Source of the DNA: Sphingobium sp. KCTC 72723
Lineage (GTDB): Bacteria; Pseudomonadota; Alphaproteobacteria; Sphingomonadales; Sphingomonadaceae
Reading direction: 5' to 3'
Length of the DNA: 64,000 nucleotides
Assembly (NCBI RefSeq): GCF_014280435.1
Contig: NZ_CP060388.1
Span: 2,294,001-2,358,000, forward strand
Shown: positions 1-8,998 of the stretch, one piece after another
Layout: every line of letters begins with the position of its first letter
Numbering within the stretch: the stretch's first letter is position 1
Translations under genes and position numbers: made by a program
The notes under the pieces: model-generated
The model's database searches: none
Seen by the model: only the letters and a program-made list of their open reading frames with translations
What the model was told of the DNA's origin: nothing

Positions 1-449
1 TGCCTTTGCCGCGCCCATTGGTCGGCACGGCGGAACCGCATTTTTCCTTTGCGGGCCTGAAAAGCGCGGTGATGCGCGCGGTCCAGTCCGGCAAATACAG
101 CACGCCCGATATTGCCGCCAGTTTCCAGCAGGCCGTGATCGACTGTCTGGTCGACCGTACCCGCCGAGCGCTGGCTTCCGGCGAGCGCGCAACCGCGCTG
201 GTCGTAGCGGGCGGGGTCGCGGCCAATGGCCCGATTCGCACCGCTCTGGAGCGGCTGGCGGGCGAGCATGACCTGCCCTTCGTCGCGCCGCCCTTGTGGC
301 TTTGCACCGACAATGCGGCGATGATCGCCTGGGCCGGGGCGGAACGCTATGGCGCGGGACTGATCGACGACCTGACATTCCCTGCCCGGCCGCGCTGGCC
401 GCTCGACCCGGCGGCGGAAAAGGCGCGCGGCGCAGGAGTGAAGGCATGA
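1..449 (+). CDS. tsaD: TsaD, tRNA threonylcarbamoyladenosine synthase catalytic subunit (C-terminal part)
   Basis: This is the 3' end of a gene that begins before the window; the reading frame enters with the codon at base 3. TsaD transfers the threonylcarbamoyl group to A37 of tRNAs that read ANN codons, working with TsaB and TsaE in the cytoplasm. The visible 148 residues contain the glycine-rich VVAGGVAANG segment and the CTDNAAMIAWAG motif near the C-terminus, whose Asp is a metal ligand in the Kae1/TsaD family. The stop overlaps the gpsA start as ATGA, so the two genes are probably translationally coupled. The identification is secure; only the N-terminal half is missing because of the window edge. 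Confidence 0.93.
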   Translation, partial: PLPRPLVGTAEPHFSFAGLKSAVMRAVQSGKYSTPDIAASFQQAVIDCLVDRTRRALASGERATALVVAGGVAANGPIRTALERLAGEHDLPFVAPPLWLCTDNAAMIAWAGAERYGAGLIDDLTFPARPRWPLDPAAEKARGAGVKA

Positions 450-1417
450 GGGCGGGAGTCATCGGGGCAGGCGCATGGGGGACGGCGCTGGCGCAGTTGC
501 TGGCCGCCGACGGGCGCGCCGTGGCGCTGTGGGCGCTGGAGGCCGATGTGGTCGATGCGATCAATGGCGCGCGGGAAAATCCGCTCTATCTGCCCGGCCT
601 CAAGCTGGCCCCGTCGATCCGCGCGACCTGCGCGATGGCTGACCTTGGCGATTGCGAGATGCTGTTGGTGGTCAGCCCGGCGCAGCATCTGCGCAGCGTC
701 GTGGCACAAGCCCCTGCTGGCGTGCCGCTGATCCTATGTTCCAAGGGGATAGAGGCCGGCACTGGCCTGCTGATGGGCGAAGTGGCCCGGGAAGCGCAGC
801 CTATGTCGCCCATTGCCGTCCTGTCCGGCCCGACCTTCGCCCATGAAGTGGCCAAGGGATTGCCGACCGCCATCACGCTGGCGTGTGAGGATGCCGCGCT
901 GGGCGCGCAACTCGCGGCGCGGATCGCCCGGCCCGCTTTCCGTCCCTATCTGTCCGACGATGTGACTGGCGCGGAAATTGGTGGCGCGGTCAAGAATGTG
1001 CTGGCGATCGCGTGCGGGGTTGCCGACGGCGCGGGGCTGGGCCTGAACGCCCGTGCGGCGCTGATCAGCCGGGGCTTTGCCGAAATGACGCGCTTTGGCC
1101 TAGCGCGGGGCGCGCGGGCGGAAACGCTGGGCGGGCTGTCCGGGCTGGGCGATCTGGTGCTGACCTGTTCGTCCACCAACTCCCGCAACTTCTCATTGGG
1201 CAAGGGGCTGGGCGAGGGGCGCAGCGCCGCCGACCTGCTGTCCAACCGCCGCACCGTGGCCGAAGGCGCGTTTACCGCGCCCGTGCTGCGCGACGCTGCG
1301 CGCGCGGCGGGCGTGGAAATGCCCGTGGTCGAAGCGGTATGCGCGCTGCTGGCCGATGCCGCCCCGCTCGGTGCCGTAATCGACGCGCTGCTCGCGCGTC
1401 CGTTGCGGCCCGAATAA
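446..1417 (+). CDS. gpsA: NAD(P)-dependent glycerol-3-phosphate dehydrogenase
   Basis: GpsA reduces dihydroxyacetone phosphate to sn-glycerol 3-phosphate, the backbone precursor of phospholipids. The 323-residue protein is the usual family length. It opens with the Rossmann dinucleotide-binding motif GAGAWG (residues 7-12), and the catalytic lysine lies in GGAVKN (Lys183). The substrate-binding segment SGLGDLVLTCSS is present further on. The ATG at 446 overlaps the tsaD stop in ATGA; an in-frame extension upstream to 296 lies inside tsaD and is rejected. Co-transcription with tsaD is likely. Confidence 0.95.
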   Translation: MRAGVIGAGAWGTALAQLLAADGRAVALWALEADVVDAINGARENPLYLPGLKLAPSIRATCAMADLGDCEMLLVVSPAQHLRSVVAQAPAGVPLILCSKGIEAGTGLLMGEVAREAQPMSPIAVLSGPTFAHEVAKGLPTAITLACEDAALGAQLAARIARPAFRPYLSDDVTGAEIGGAVKNVLAIACGVADGAGLGLNARAALISRGFAEMTRFGLARGARAETLGGLSGLGDLVLTCSSTNSRNFSLGKGLGEGRSAADLLSNRRTVAEGAFTAPVLRDAARAAGVEMPVVEAVCALLADAAPLGAVIDALLARPLRPE

Positions 1418-1440
1418 AGCCGTCGCGCGCCCGCACCATC

Positions 1441-2982
1441 ATGGCTACATTCCAGACAACAGACGGGACGACAGAGGGGAGTCGATTGGCCGCGCAGGTT
1501 CCTGCGTCGAAGGACGAGGACGACATCGCCGCCCTGGCCAAGGGCGGGCGGACCAATATATTCGGTTTCCTGCTGCGGCTGGCCGCGCGCCTGCCCTTCC
1601 TGTTCATCGCCGGGCGCTGGTATGGCGCAGATGTGCTGGGGCGTTTCGCCTATGCGGTACTGGTGGTCGAATTTGTCGCGCAGCTGGCGACGCTGGGCCT
1701 GAAACGTGGGCTGGCGGGCGCATTGAGCCAGACCGAGCGACCCCATGCCCATGTCGTGACCGACGCCATGCTGGTGACGATGGCGGCGGCGATGCTGGGC
1801 GCGGGGCTGCTGATCGTCTTTCCGCAGGCGATGTTCCCCAACAGCCCTATCAATGGGCTGGACCGGCTGCTGGCGCTGATCGTCATCGCGGTGGCGGGGT
1901 CGGACGTGGCACTGGCGGCGTGCGCCTATAAATTCGATGTCGGCGCGACGGTGCGGGCGCGATCCATTATCGAACCCTGGGCGATCAGCATCGGGGCGTT
2001 CGCTTTTTCCTTCTACTCGACGCGCGACGGGCTGATCCTGTCCTATGCCGTGTCGATGATCGCCGCCTTCGTCGCCTCGATCATTCCGATGGTGCGCCAT
2101 TATGGGCGACCGCGCGGCTGGCGACCCAATCGCGGGCGGTTGTGGCGGCTGGCGCGGCGCAACCTGCCGCTCGCCGCTGCCGATGGCGTGGAATGGGGAT
2201 CGCGGCGGCTGGACATGGCGATCCTGGGCCTGTTCGTCAGCCCGGCGGTGATCGGCATCTATTATGTCGCGCAACAGGTCGCGTCGCTGCCGCAAAAGCT
2301 CAAGACCAGTTTCGACCCCATCCTTGGCCCGGTCATCACCCGCAATCTGGCCGAAGGCAATCTGGCCGGGATCGCCCGGCAGGTCAGCCAGGTCGGTTTC
2401 TGGATCATCGCGGCGCAGGCAGGCATCGCGCTGGCGCTGGGCATACCGGGCGAAGCGGTGATGGGGCTGGTCGGGCCGCATTTCGTCGGCGGCACCGGGG
2501 CGCTTGCTTTCCTGCTAATGGCCGAAGTGGTGGCCGCGACCGCCGTGGTCAGCGAATCCGCGCTGGTCTATATCGCCCGCCACCGCAACCTGATGATCTC
2601 GCTGGGGATGATCGCGTGCCAGGCCGGTTTCAGCTTTGCGCTGATCCTGATCGCGCGCCGGTTCGCCATGCCGCCGATGTGGATCGCCGCCGCGCCTGCG
2701 CTGGCGCTATGCCTGGCCCTGGGGATCGGTGCCTTCGTCAAGGCCCGGCTGCTGGCGCGGTTGCTGGATGCGCCGATCAATGCGTGGCGCTGGCCATTGC
2801 TGAGCGCGGCCGGGGTCGGCTGCATCGTCGGCGCGGCCTTCGTGGCGTTGCCGCCCCGGCTGGAATGGGTCGAGCTGGTCGTTGGCGTATGGGCGATATT
2901 GGGCGCTTATGGCTGCGTCATCTGGCGCTGGGGCTTTGGTTCCGACGACCGCGCGCTGTTCCGCAAGCAGAAGGCGGAATGA
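1441..2982 (+). CDS. Oligosaccharide/polysaccharide flippase-like membrane protein
   Basis: A 513-residue polytopic membrane protein with about 12 hydrophobic segments, resembling the Wzx/MATE-type polysaccharide exporters of the MOP superfamily. Such proteins move lipid-linked glycans across the inner membrane. The first roughly 40 residues are polar and the membrane part begins at the segment TNIFGFLLRLAARLPFLF. The ATG at 1441 has no clear ribosome-binding site. A TTG at 1486 in the same frame follows AGAGGGGAG and may be the true start, giving a protein 15 residues shorter. The gene follows gpsA by 23 bases on the same strand. The substrate is not deducible. Confidence 0.75.
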   Translation: MATFQTTDGTTEGSRLAAQVPASKDEDDIAALAKGGRTNIFGFLLRLAARLPFLFIAGRWYGADVLGRFAYAVLVVEFVAQLATLGLKRGLAGALSQTERPHAHVVTDAMLVTMAAAMLGAGLLIVFPQAMFPNSPINGLDRLLALIVIAVAGSDVALAACAYKFDVGATVRARSIIEPWAISIGAFAFSFYSTRDGLILSYAVSMIAAFVASIIPMVRHYGRPRGWRPNRGRLWRLARRNLPLAAADGVEWGSRRLDMAILGLFVSPAVIGIYYVAQQVASLPQKLKTSFDPILGPVITRNLAEGNLAGIARQVSQVGFWIIAAQAGIALALGIPGEAVMGLVGPHFVGGTGALAFLLMAEVVAATAVVSESALVYIARHRNLMISLGMIACQAGFSFALILIARRFAMPPMWIAAAPALALCLALGIGAFVKARLLARLLDAPINAWRWPLLSAAGVGCIVGAAFVALPPRLEWVELVVGVWAILGAYGCVIWRWGFGSDDRALFRKQKAE

Positions 2983-2991
2983 GCGCTTCAT

Positions 2992-3107
2992 CCTCCCCCT
3001 GTGGGGGAGGTGGCAGCACGCAGTGCTGACGGAGGGGTGTCACCCTATCGAGAGCATGACACCCCTCCGTCTGGCCTGCGGCCAGCCACCTCCCCTGCAA
3101 GGGGAGG
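2992..3107. repeat. Composite palindromic intergenic repeat, copy 1
   Basis: Three hairpins fill the gap between two convergent genes: CCTCCCC/GGGGAGG around 2992-3010, a 12-bp stem GGAGGGGTGTCA (3031-3042) with TGACACCCCTCC (3057-3068), and CCTCCCC-TGCAA-GGGGAGG (3089-3107). The same three-part design occurs at 28186-28302, and the last hairpin alone occurs at 22640-22666. It may terminate transcription from both flanking genes. Confidence 0.85.
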
Positions 3108-3114
3108 ATCCAAG

Positions 3115-4116
3115 TCAGGCGAACAGCTTGTCGCGGATCACGCCCAGATCTTCCTCCGGGCGTGCGCCCCAGTGGGCAATGACTTCGGCGGCGGCTGCCG
3201 CGCCCAGCGCCAGGGCGTCCTCTACGCTGCGCCCGTCGATATGGGCGGCGAGGAATCCGGCAGCGAAAAGGTCGCCTGCGCCGGTGGTGTCGATGATTTT
3301 ATCGACCGGCACGCAGGGGGCTTCGTGGCGGATGCCATCGACAATGGCGACAGCGCCGCGTTCACCGCGCGTCGACACCAGCACCGGCACCTTGTCGGCG
3401 AAACGGGCCAGCGCCTTTTCGAAATCATCGATCTGGGCGAGCGACTGGATTTCGCCTTCGTTGGAAAAGAGAATGTCGATCTGGCCCTGCTCGATCAATT
3501 CGATGAAATCGGCGCGATGACGGTCGATCACGAAATTGTCGGACAGAGTGAAAGCCACCCGGCGACCTGCGCCACGCGCGGCTTCGATCGCGGCGCGCAT
3601 CGCGGCGCGCGGCTGCTGCGGATCCCACAGATAGCCTTCGAGATAGAGGATGCCCGCCGAACGGATGAGGTCGAGGTCGAGCGCTTCTTCCGGCAGGAAT
3701 TGCGACGCGCCGAGAAAAGTGTTCATCGTGCGCTGCGCGTCGGGGGTGACGAGGATGAGGCAGCGGGCGGTGGGAATGTCGCCGCTGATCGCCGGGGTGT
3801 CGAACCGGATGCCCAGCGCGCGCACGTCATGCGCGAACACGTCGCCAAGCTGGTCGGCATTGACTTGCCCTATGAAACCGCATTTTTTGCCCAGCGCGGC
3901 CAGCCCCGCCAGCGTGTTGGCGGCCGATCCGCCGCTGATTTCCTTCGCCTGCCCCATGTCGGCATAGAGGCTTTCCGCCATGGCCGCGTCGATGAGCTGC
4001 ATCCCCCCCTTGGTCAGGGCATGTTCGGCGAGGAAAGCGTCATCGCTGCGGGCGAGAACGTCGACGATGGCGTTGCCGATGGCGACGACATCGAGCGTAG
4101 GGGCAGAAGCGGTCAC
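3115..4116 (-). CDS. Adenosine kinase (PfkB family)
   Basis: A 333-residue PfkB-family carbohydrate/nucleoside kinase, most like bacterial adenosine kinases, which phosphorylate adenosine to AMP in purine salvage. The first family signature is seen as ISGGSAANTLAGLAALG (residues about 60-76). The second, DTTGAGDLFAAG, sits near the C-terminus and carries the catalytic Asp and the anion hole. Family length is normal. The gene converges on the flippase gene across the palindromic repeat and diverges from the EI24 gene. Ribokinase-type activity on another sugar cannot be fully excluded. Confidence 0.88.
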   Translation of the reverse strand: MTASAPTLDVVAIGNAIVDVLARSDDAFLAEHALTKGGMQLIDAAMAESLYADMGQAKEISGGSAANTLAGLAALGKKCGFIGQVNADQLGDVFAHDVRALGIRFDTPAISGDIPTARCLILVTPDAQRTMNTFLGASQFLPEEALDLDLIRSAGILYLEGYLWDPQQPRAAMRAAIEAARGAGRRVAFTLSDNFVIDRHRADFIELIEQGQIDILFSNEGEIQSLAQIDDFEKALARFADKVPVLVSTRGERGAVAIVDGIRHEAPCVPVDKIIDTTGAGDLFAAGFLAAHIDGRSVEDALALGAAAAAEVIAHWGARPEEDLGVIRDKLFA

Positions 4117-4237
4117 GCAATATCCTTGTATCTGTAAAAGGCGGGAAGGCGAAAAATTGGCCCGTGTCTATAGGCGTGCGGCAGCGGGTGCAACGGGCCT
4201 GATTGACGCGACCAACTGGCGGGTCGATAGTGACGGG

Positions 4238-4906
4238 ATGGTCCTGATCGCTGCCCTGCGTGCCTTTCCGTCGATCTTTCACCGTGCCGCGCTGCGGTTG
4301 CTGGTCAAGACGCTGACGCTGACATTGCTGATCTTCGTGGCGCTGGCAGCGGGGGCATGGGCGGGTTTCCATGCGCTGGCGCTGCATTATGGCTGGGGCG
4401 GTGGTGGCTTTGCCGAAGCGAGCGCCACGGCGTTGCTGATGGTGGGGGCAGGCTGGCTGCTGTTCCGGGCGACGGCAATGGCAGTGATGGGTCTGTTTGC
4501 CGACGACATCATCGAAGCGGTCGAGCGGGATCGCTATCCCCAGGCGGCGCTGGCCGCGCGCCCGGTCGGCTGGGGGCGCAGCGGGCGTTTCGCGCTGGCG
4601 TCGCTTACCCGGACCCTGGGCTGGAACCTCATTGCCCTGCCCGGCTATCTGGCGCTGCTGGTGACGGGGGTCGGGACCATCGGACTGTTCCTGATCGTCA
4701 ACGCCTATCTGCTGGGGCGGGACATGGCCGACATGGTCGAACCGCGCCACCCTGCCCTCCCGCCGCTGTCGCGTGGCAGTCGGTGGCTCATGGGCCTCGC
4801 TTCGGCGCTTATGTTCCTGATTCCCTTCGTCAACCTGCTTGCGCCGGTGTGGAGCGCGGCTATGGCGGTGCATATGTTGCTGGGTCGATCGAGGAATATC
4901 GCATGA
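4238..4906 (+). CDS. EI24 domain-containing membrane protein (CysZ-like)
   Basis: A 222-residue multi-pass membrane protein with four to five hydrophobic segments, matching the EI24/CysZ (formerly DUF540) family. CysZ of enteric bacteria is a sulfate transporter, but most alphaproteobacterial members have no proven substrate. The family-typical N-terminal part with paired hydrophobic stretches (residues about 20-90) and the segment NAYLLGRDMADMV are visible. The start at 4238 was chosen because the hydrophobic protein begins there; the longer frame upstream runs antisense into the kinase gene. The stop overlaps the next start as ATGA. Confidence 0.78.
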   Translation: MVLIAALRAFPSIFHRAALRLLVKTLTLTLLIFVALAAGAWAGFHALALHYGWGGGGFAEASATALLMVGAGWLLFRATAMAVMGLFADDIIEAVERDRYPQAALAARPVGWGRSGRFALASLTRTLGWNLIALPGYLALLVTGVGTIGLFLIVNAYLLGRDMADMVEPRHPALPPLSRGSRWLMGLASALMFLIPFVNLLAPVWSAAMAVHMLLGRSRNIA

Positions 4907-5277
4907 CGGTTGGGCGTTGCATGATGGCGGCGCTGATGGCGTTACCACTCGCCGCGTGCGGCGCGGGGACAGTGGTGCCGCGCGCTGGCTATGCGCCTGC
5001 GCCCGCCGGTCCGCCGGCCAGCGCCTTCCTGAAGCAGGGACCGCTGATGGGGTCGGACGCGGGCGCGCTGACCAGGATGTTCGGCACGCCCCGACTGGAC
5101 ATTCGCGAAACCACGGTGCGCAAGCTGCAATTTGCCAATGGCCGCTGCGTGCTGGACACTTATCTCTACGCCCCCGCGCGGGGTAAGGAGCCGGTCGTGA
5201 CGCATGTGGATGCGCGCACCCCGGCGGGCGCGGATGTCGACCCCGCAGCCTGCGCCACGGCGCTTCAGGCCCGGTGA
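4903..5277 (+). CDS. Putative small lipoprotein
   Basis: A 124-residue protein with a lipoprotein signal: a hydrophobic stretch ends in the lipobox LAAC (Cys20), followed by Gly. The mature part has a proline/alanine linker and then a short conserved-looking domain (LTRMFGTPRLDIRETTVRKL, then CVLDTYLYA), which contains a pair of cysteines. It resembles small sphingomonad lipoproteins of unknown function. It is probably anchored in a membrane facing the periplasm. The start overlaps the EI24 gene stop, so the two are likely one operon. Its last 13 bases overlap the convergent queG end. Confidence 0.72.
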   Translation: MTVGRCMMAALMALPLAACGAGTVVPRAGYAPAPAGPPASAFLKQGPLMGSDAGALTRMFGTPRLDIRETTVRKLQFANGRCVLDTYLYAPARGKEPVVTHVDARTPAGADVDPAACATALQAR

Positions 5278-6320
5278 GCCGACAGCTTTTCGATCGCCCA
5301 TAGCGCCGCTTCGGCGACGACCGGGTCAGCGTCCGCCAGCAACGGTTGCAACCGGGCAATCAGGCGCGGGTCGGCGCTGTTGCCCGCGGCGATGGCGGCG
5401 TTGCGGACCATGCGATTGCGGCCGATCCGCTTGATCGGCGAGCCGGAGAAAATCTCGCGAAAGCCCGCATCGTCCAGCGCCAGCAGGTCGGCGATTTCCG
5501 GCGCGGCCAGTTCCGCCCGGCCGACAAAGGCGCGGTTGGCGGCGGCAACATCGGCAAATTTGTTCCACGGGCAGGCCGCCAGGCAATCGTCGCAGCCATA
5601 GACGCGGTTGCCGATTCCGGCGCGCAGGTCGTGGGGGATCGGCCCTTTATGTTCGATGGTGAGGTAAGAGATGCAACGCCGCGCATCGACCATATAAGGC
5701 GCGGGGAACGCATCGGTCGGGCAGGCCGTCTGGCAGGCGGTGCAGGTTCCACAATGGTCGCGTTCGGGCGCGTCGGGGGTCAGCGGGATTTCCGTATAGA
5801 TCGCGCCCAGGAACAGCCAGCTGCCATGGTCGCGGCTGACCAGATTGCTGTGCTTGCCCTGCCAGCCCAGCCCCGCGCCAGCGGCAAGCGGCTTTTCCAT
5901 CACCGGGGCGGTATCGACAAAGACCTTGAGCGCGCCGGGTTGCTGTTCCACCAGCCAGCGGGCGAGTGCCTTTAGCGCCTTTTTGACGACGTCATGATAA
6001 TCCTTGCCCTGCGCATAGACCGAGAAGCGCGCCCGGTCGCCCACGTCCGCCAGCGCCAGCGGATCGCGCCCCGGCGCATAGCTCATGCCCAGCATGATGA
6101 CGCTGCGCACCTCGGGCCACAGCCCCTGTGGCGAGGCGCGTTCATCCGCGCGGTCGGCCATCCACAGCATGTCGCCATGATGGCCCGCGTCCAGCCATTC
6201 GCGTAACCGTGCGCCTGCCTGTGGCGCGACATCGGCGGGCGCGATGCGGCAGGCGGCAAAGCCCAATGTCGCAGCCTGCCCTTTCAGCCGTAGTTCCAAG
6301 GTTTCTGTAGGCACGGCCAT
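5265..6320 (-). CDS. queG: Epoxyqueuosine reductase QueG
   Basis: QueG performs the last step of queuosine synthesis, reducing epoxyqueuosine in tRNA with cobalamin and two [4Fe-4S] clusters. The 351-residue protein shows both clusters: CGTCTACQTACPTDAF supplies the first set of cysteines and CDDCLAACPW the second. The C-terminal part, with PLLADADPVVAEAALWAIE, is a HEAT-like repeat tail that binds tRNA. The length is typical. It is transcribed divergently from the ABC transporter genes, with only about 22 bases between starts, and converges with the lipoprotein gene with a 13-base overlap. Confidence 0.95.
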   Translation of the reverse strand: MAVPTETLELRLKGQAATLGFAACRIAPADVAPQAGARLREWLDAGHHGDMLWMADRADERASPQGLWPEVRSVIMLGMSYAPGRDPLALADVGDRARFSVYAQGKDYHDVVKKALKALARWLVEQQPGALKVFVDTAPVMEKPLAAGAGLGWQGKHSNLVSRDHGSWLFLGAIYTEIPLTPDAPERDHCGTCTACQTACPTDAFPAPYMVDARRCISYLTIEHKGPIPHDLRAGIGNRVYGCDDCLAACPWNKFADVAAANRAFVGRAELAAPEIADLLALDDAGFREIFSGSPIKRIGRNRMVRNAAIAAGNSADPRLIARLQPLLADADPVVAEAALWAIEKLSAHRA

Positions 6321-6342
6321 GGGTCCAGACTATCAGGAGGGC

Positions 6343-7314
6343 ATGAACGGCGACATTCCGGGCCTTGCGCCCGTCCCTGCCTATGCGCTCGAAGGCCATG
6401 GGCTTGTCAAGACATTCGGCGATTTTCGCGCGGTGGACGGCGTGGACATCGCCGTGCCTGCCGGGACGATCTACGGCATTCTTGGTCCCAATGGCGCGGG
6501 CAAGACCACGCTGTTGCGCACCTTGCTGGGCATCATCGACCCGGACGAGGGGCAGCGCCAGTTGCTGGGCGAGGCGCAACCGCTGCGCATGGCGCGGCAG
6601 GTGGGCTATCTGCCGGAGGAGCGCGGGCTGTATCCGTCGATGAAATCGTTCGAGGCGATTGCGTTTATGGGGGCGTTGCGGGGCTTGCCGTTGAAGATCG
6701 GACGGCAGCGGGCGCGCGCGATGCTGGAGGGGCATGGCATGGGCGCGGCGGCGGACAAGCCGATTCGCCAGCTGTCCAAGGGCATGGCCCAGACGGTGCA
6801 ATTGTTCGGCACCATCGTCCACGAACCCCGCCTGATCGTGCTGGATGAGCCGTTTTCAGGGCTGGACGCGATCAATCAGGAAAAGCTGGAGGTGCTGATC
6901 CGCGAACAGGCGCAGCGCGGCGTCACCATCGTTTTTTCCACTCATGTCATCGCCCATGCCGAACGGCTGTGCGAACGCATCGCCATTATCGCGAGCGGGC
7001 GCATCCGGTTCGAGGGGACGCCCGGCGACGCGCGCGACCGATTGCCGCCGCAGGTGCGGCTGCGCACGCGGGCAAGCGAGGGGCCGTGGCGCGGCGCTCT
7101 GCCCGCCGATACGGTGGCGCTGGACGGGGCGTGGCATTTCGCGCTGCCCGATGGCGGGATAGAGCCGTTGCTGCGCGCCCTGCTGGACGGGAACGCAGGG
7201 ATTGAGAGCCTGTCGATTGAGCGACCCGGCCTGCACGATGCTTTCGTGGCGATTGCGGGCGCAGCCGCTGCGCGCCAGATGGACGCTAAAGTAGACAGCG
7301 AGATGGACATATGA
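6343..7314 (+). CDS. ABC transporter ATP-binding protein (ABC-2 type exporter)
   Basis: A 323-residue ATPase of the NatA/CcmA-like family. Walker A is GPNGAGKTT, the signature motif is a variant LSKGMAQ, and Walker B is LIVLDEPFSGLD, followed by the H-loop histidine in FSTHV. The C-terminal extension of about 90 residues is usual for exporters of this type. The ATG at 6343 follows AGGAGG by only two bases, so the in-frame ATG at 6319 is an alternative. The stop overlaps the permease start as ATGA, so both subunits are coupled. The family is usually linked to drug or ion export; the substrate is unknown. Confidence 0.9.
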   Translation: MNGDIPGLAPVPAYALEGHGLVKTFGDFRAVDGVDIAVPAGTIYGILGPNGAGKTTLLRTLLGIIDPDEGQRQLLGEAQPLRMARQVGYLPEERGLYPSMKSFEAIAFMGALRGLPLKIGRQRARAMLEGHGMGAAADKPIRQLSKGMAQTVQLFGTIVHEPRLIVLDEPFSGLDAINQEKLEVLIREQAQRGVTIVFSTHVIAHAERLCERIAIIASGRIRFEGTPGDARDRLPPQVRLRTRASEGPWRGALPADTVALDGAWHFALPDGGIEPLLRALLDGNAGIESLSIERPGLHDAFVAIAGAAAARQMDAKVDSEMDI

Positions 7315-8504
7315 ACGAGATTTTGCGCGCTGCGCTGGTCATCGCCCGGCGGGACTTTACCGCCGTCGTCCTGTCCCGCACGTTCATCCTGTTTCTGCTG
7401 GGTCCGTTGCTGCCGATCGTCATCGGCATGGTGTTTGCCGGCTTCACCGAAAAGATTTCCAGCACCGACCTGCGCCCGTCGGTCGGCATCGCCATGCCCG
7501 CCAGCGAGGCCGCACGGCTGGAGGCGGCGCACGCGCGGCTGACCGACCGGATGGGACCGCAGGCGCTGCCCCGGTTGCGGCGGGTGGAGACCACGCCGTC
7601 GCCGCGCGCGTTGCTGGCGCAGCCGCGATCGAGCGTGGTGGCGATCCTGTCGGGATCGGTCGCCCATCCCGTGCTGACCGGCAAGGCGGAGGATCTGGAC
7701 AGGTTGCAGGGCGACCTCAGCCTGATCGCCAGCGCGGCGCAGGCGGAAAGGACGCTGCGGCTGGTGCAGGTGCAGCGGCAGGAAGTCGCCACCAGCCTTG
7801 GCGCGCAGTCGCAGGCACGCCTTCAGATCGGGCGGGTGGCGCAGATTGTCATGTTCTTTCTCACCATATTGCTGGCGGGGATGATCCTGTCCAATTTGGT
7901 GGAAGAAAAAACTAATAAAATCATAGAGATACTTGCCGCCGCCGTGCCGATCGACGCGATATTCCTGGGTAAGCTGATGGCCATGCTGGCGATGAGTTTC
8001 GTGGGCATCGCCTTTTGGGGCGGGACGGCCTTTGCGATATTTCTGGTGCTGAACGGCGGTGCCGCGTCGGCCATGCCTGCGCCCGCAGTCGGCTGGCCGG
8101 TCTTTTTCCTGCTGGCTACCGTCTATTTCGCCATGGCCTACACGCTGCTGGGATCGCTGTTCCTGGGCATCGGCGCGCAGGCGGCGACCGTGCGCGAAGT
8201 GCAGACGCTCAACATGCCCGTCACCATGGGGCAAATGCTGATCTTCTTCTTCGCCAGCTATGCCGTCGACCATATGGGCAAGGCGCCGGAAATTGCCGCC
8301 GCGATCTTTCCGTTCAGTTCGCCCTTCACCATGATCGCGCGCGCGGCGCAGGACGGGGCGATCTGGCCGCATCTGCTGGCCATCGTCTGGCAGGGGGCGT
8401 TCGTGGCGATCATCATTCGCGTGGGCGTGCTGCTGTTCCGCCGCCATGTGATGCAGTCGGGCGGGCGCTGGTGGAAAAACCTGTTCAGGACGACGACAGG
8501 ATAG
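7311..8504 (+). CDS. ABC-2 type transporter permease (NatB-like)
   Basis: A 397-residue permease with one N-terminal membrane segment (residues about 20-45), a soluble periplasmic domain of roughly 130 residues, and five to six C-terminal membrane segments. This is the NatB/YhaP architecture. The motif NLVEEKTNKIIEILAAAVP, typical of ABC-2 permeases of this group, precedes the main membrane block. It pairs with the preceding ATPase through a four-base start/stop overlap. The transported compound cannot be told from sequence. Confidence 0.9.
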   Translation: MNEILRAALVIARRDFTAVVLSRTFILFLLGPLLPIVIGMVFAGFTEKISSTDLRPSVGIAMPASEAARLEAAHARLTDRMGPQALPRLRRVETTPSPRALLAQPRSSVVAILSGSVAHPVLTGKAEDLDRLQGDLSLIASAAQAERTLRLVQVQRQEVATSLGAQSQARLQIGRVAQIVMFFLTILLAGMILSNLVEEKTNKIIEILAAAVPIDAIFLGKLMAMLAMSFVGIAFWGGTAFAIFLVLNGGAASAMPAPAVGWPVFFLLATVYFAMAYTLLGSLFLGIGAQAATVREVQTLNMPVTMGQMLIFFFASYAVDHMGKAPEIAAAIFPFSSPFTMIARAAQDGAIWPHLLAIVWQGAFVAIIIRVGVLLFRRHVMQSGGRWWKNLFRTTTG

Positions 8505-8521
8505 AAGGAGGAAAAGGGCGC

Positions 8522-8998
8522 ATGAACAGACGACAAGTCCTTGGCGGCGTCCTGACCGGCGTTGCATGTGCAGGTGTGTGGCGGCTTGGCCTTGGCACGG
8601 CGGACGCGGCCTATCCCTATGTCCTGACCGATGCGGAATGGCGCAAGAAACTGTCGCCGCTGGCCTATAATGTGCTGCGCAAGCAGGCGACCGAGCATCC
8701 CTTCACCAGTCCGTTGAACAAGGAAAAGCGCGCGGGGACATTTGCCTGCGCCGGGTGCGCGCAAAATCTGTTCGACGCCAAGACCAAGTTCGAGAGCGGC
8801 ACCGGCTGGCCGAGTTTCTATGCCCCGTTGCGCGGGGGCGTGGGGACGAGCCGCGATTTCGATCTGGGCTATCCGCGCACCGAAGTGCATTGCGCGCGAT
8901 GCGGCGGGCATCTGGGCCATGTGTTCGACGACGGGCCACGGCCCACGGGCAAGCGTTATTGCATGAACGGCGTGGCGATGACGTTCAAGGCCGCCTGA
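8522..8998 (+). CDS. msrB: Peptide-methionine (R)-S-oxide reductase MsrB with Tat-like signal
   Basis: MsrB reduces the R-epimer of methionine sulfoxide in proteins. The 158-residue sequence carries the zinc-binding CxxC pairs (CAGCAQ and CARCGGHLGHVFDDGP) and the C-terminal catalytic cysteine in RYCMNG. Residues 1-30 look like an export signal with a twin arginine (MNRRQVLGG, then a hydrophobic stretch ending TADAA), so the enzyme is probably periplasmic. AAGGAGG lies about 10 bases before the ATG. It follows the ABC permease by 17 bases and may share its transcript. Confidence 0.92.
   Translation: MNRRQVLGGVLTGVACAGVWRLGLGTADAAYPYVLTDAEWRKKLSPLAYNVLRKQATEHPFTSPLNKEKRAGTFACAGCAQNLFDAKTKFESGTGWPSFYAPLRGGVGTSRDFDLGYPRTEVHCARCGGHLGHVFDDGPRPTGKRYCMNGVAMTFKAA

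Noticed and set aside
296..445. Upstream extension of gpsA
   Set aside because: It lies inside tsaD in another frame; the ATG at 446 gives the Rossmann motif at the normal place.
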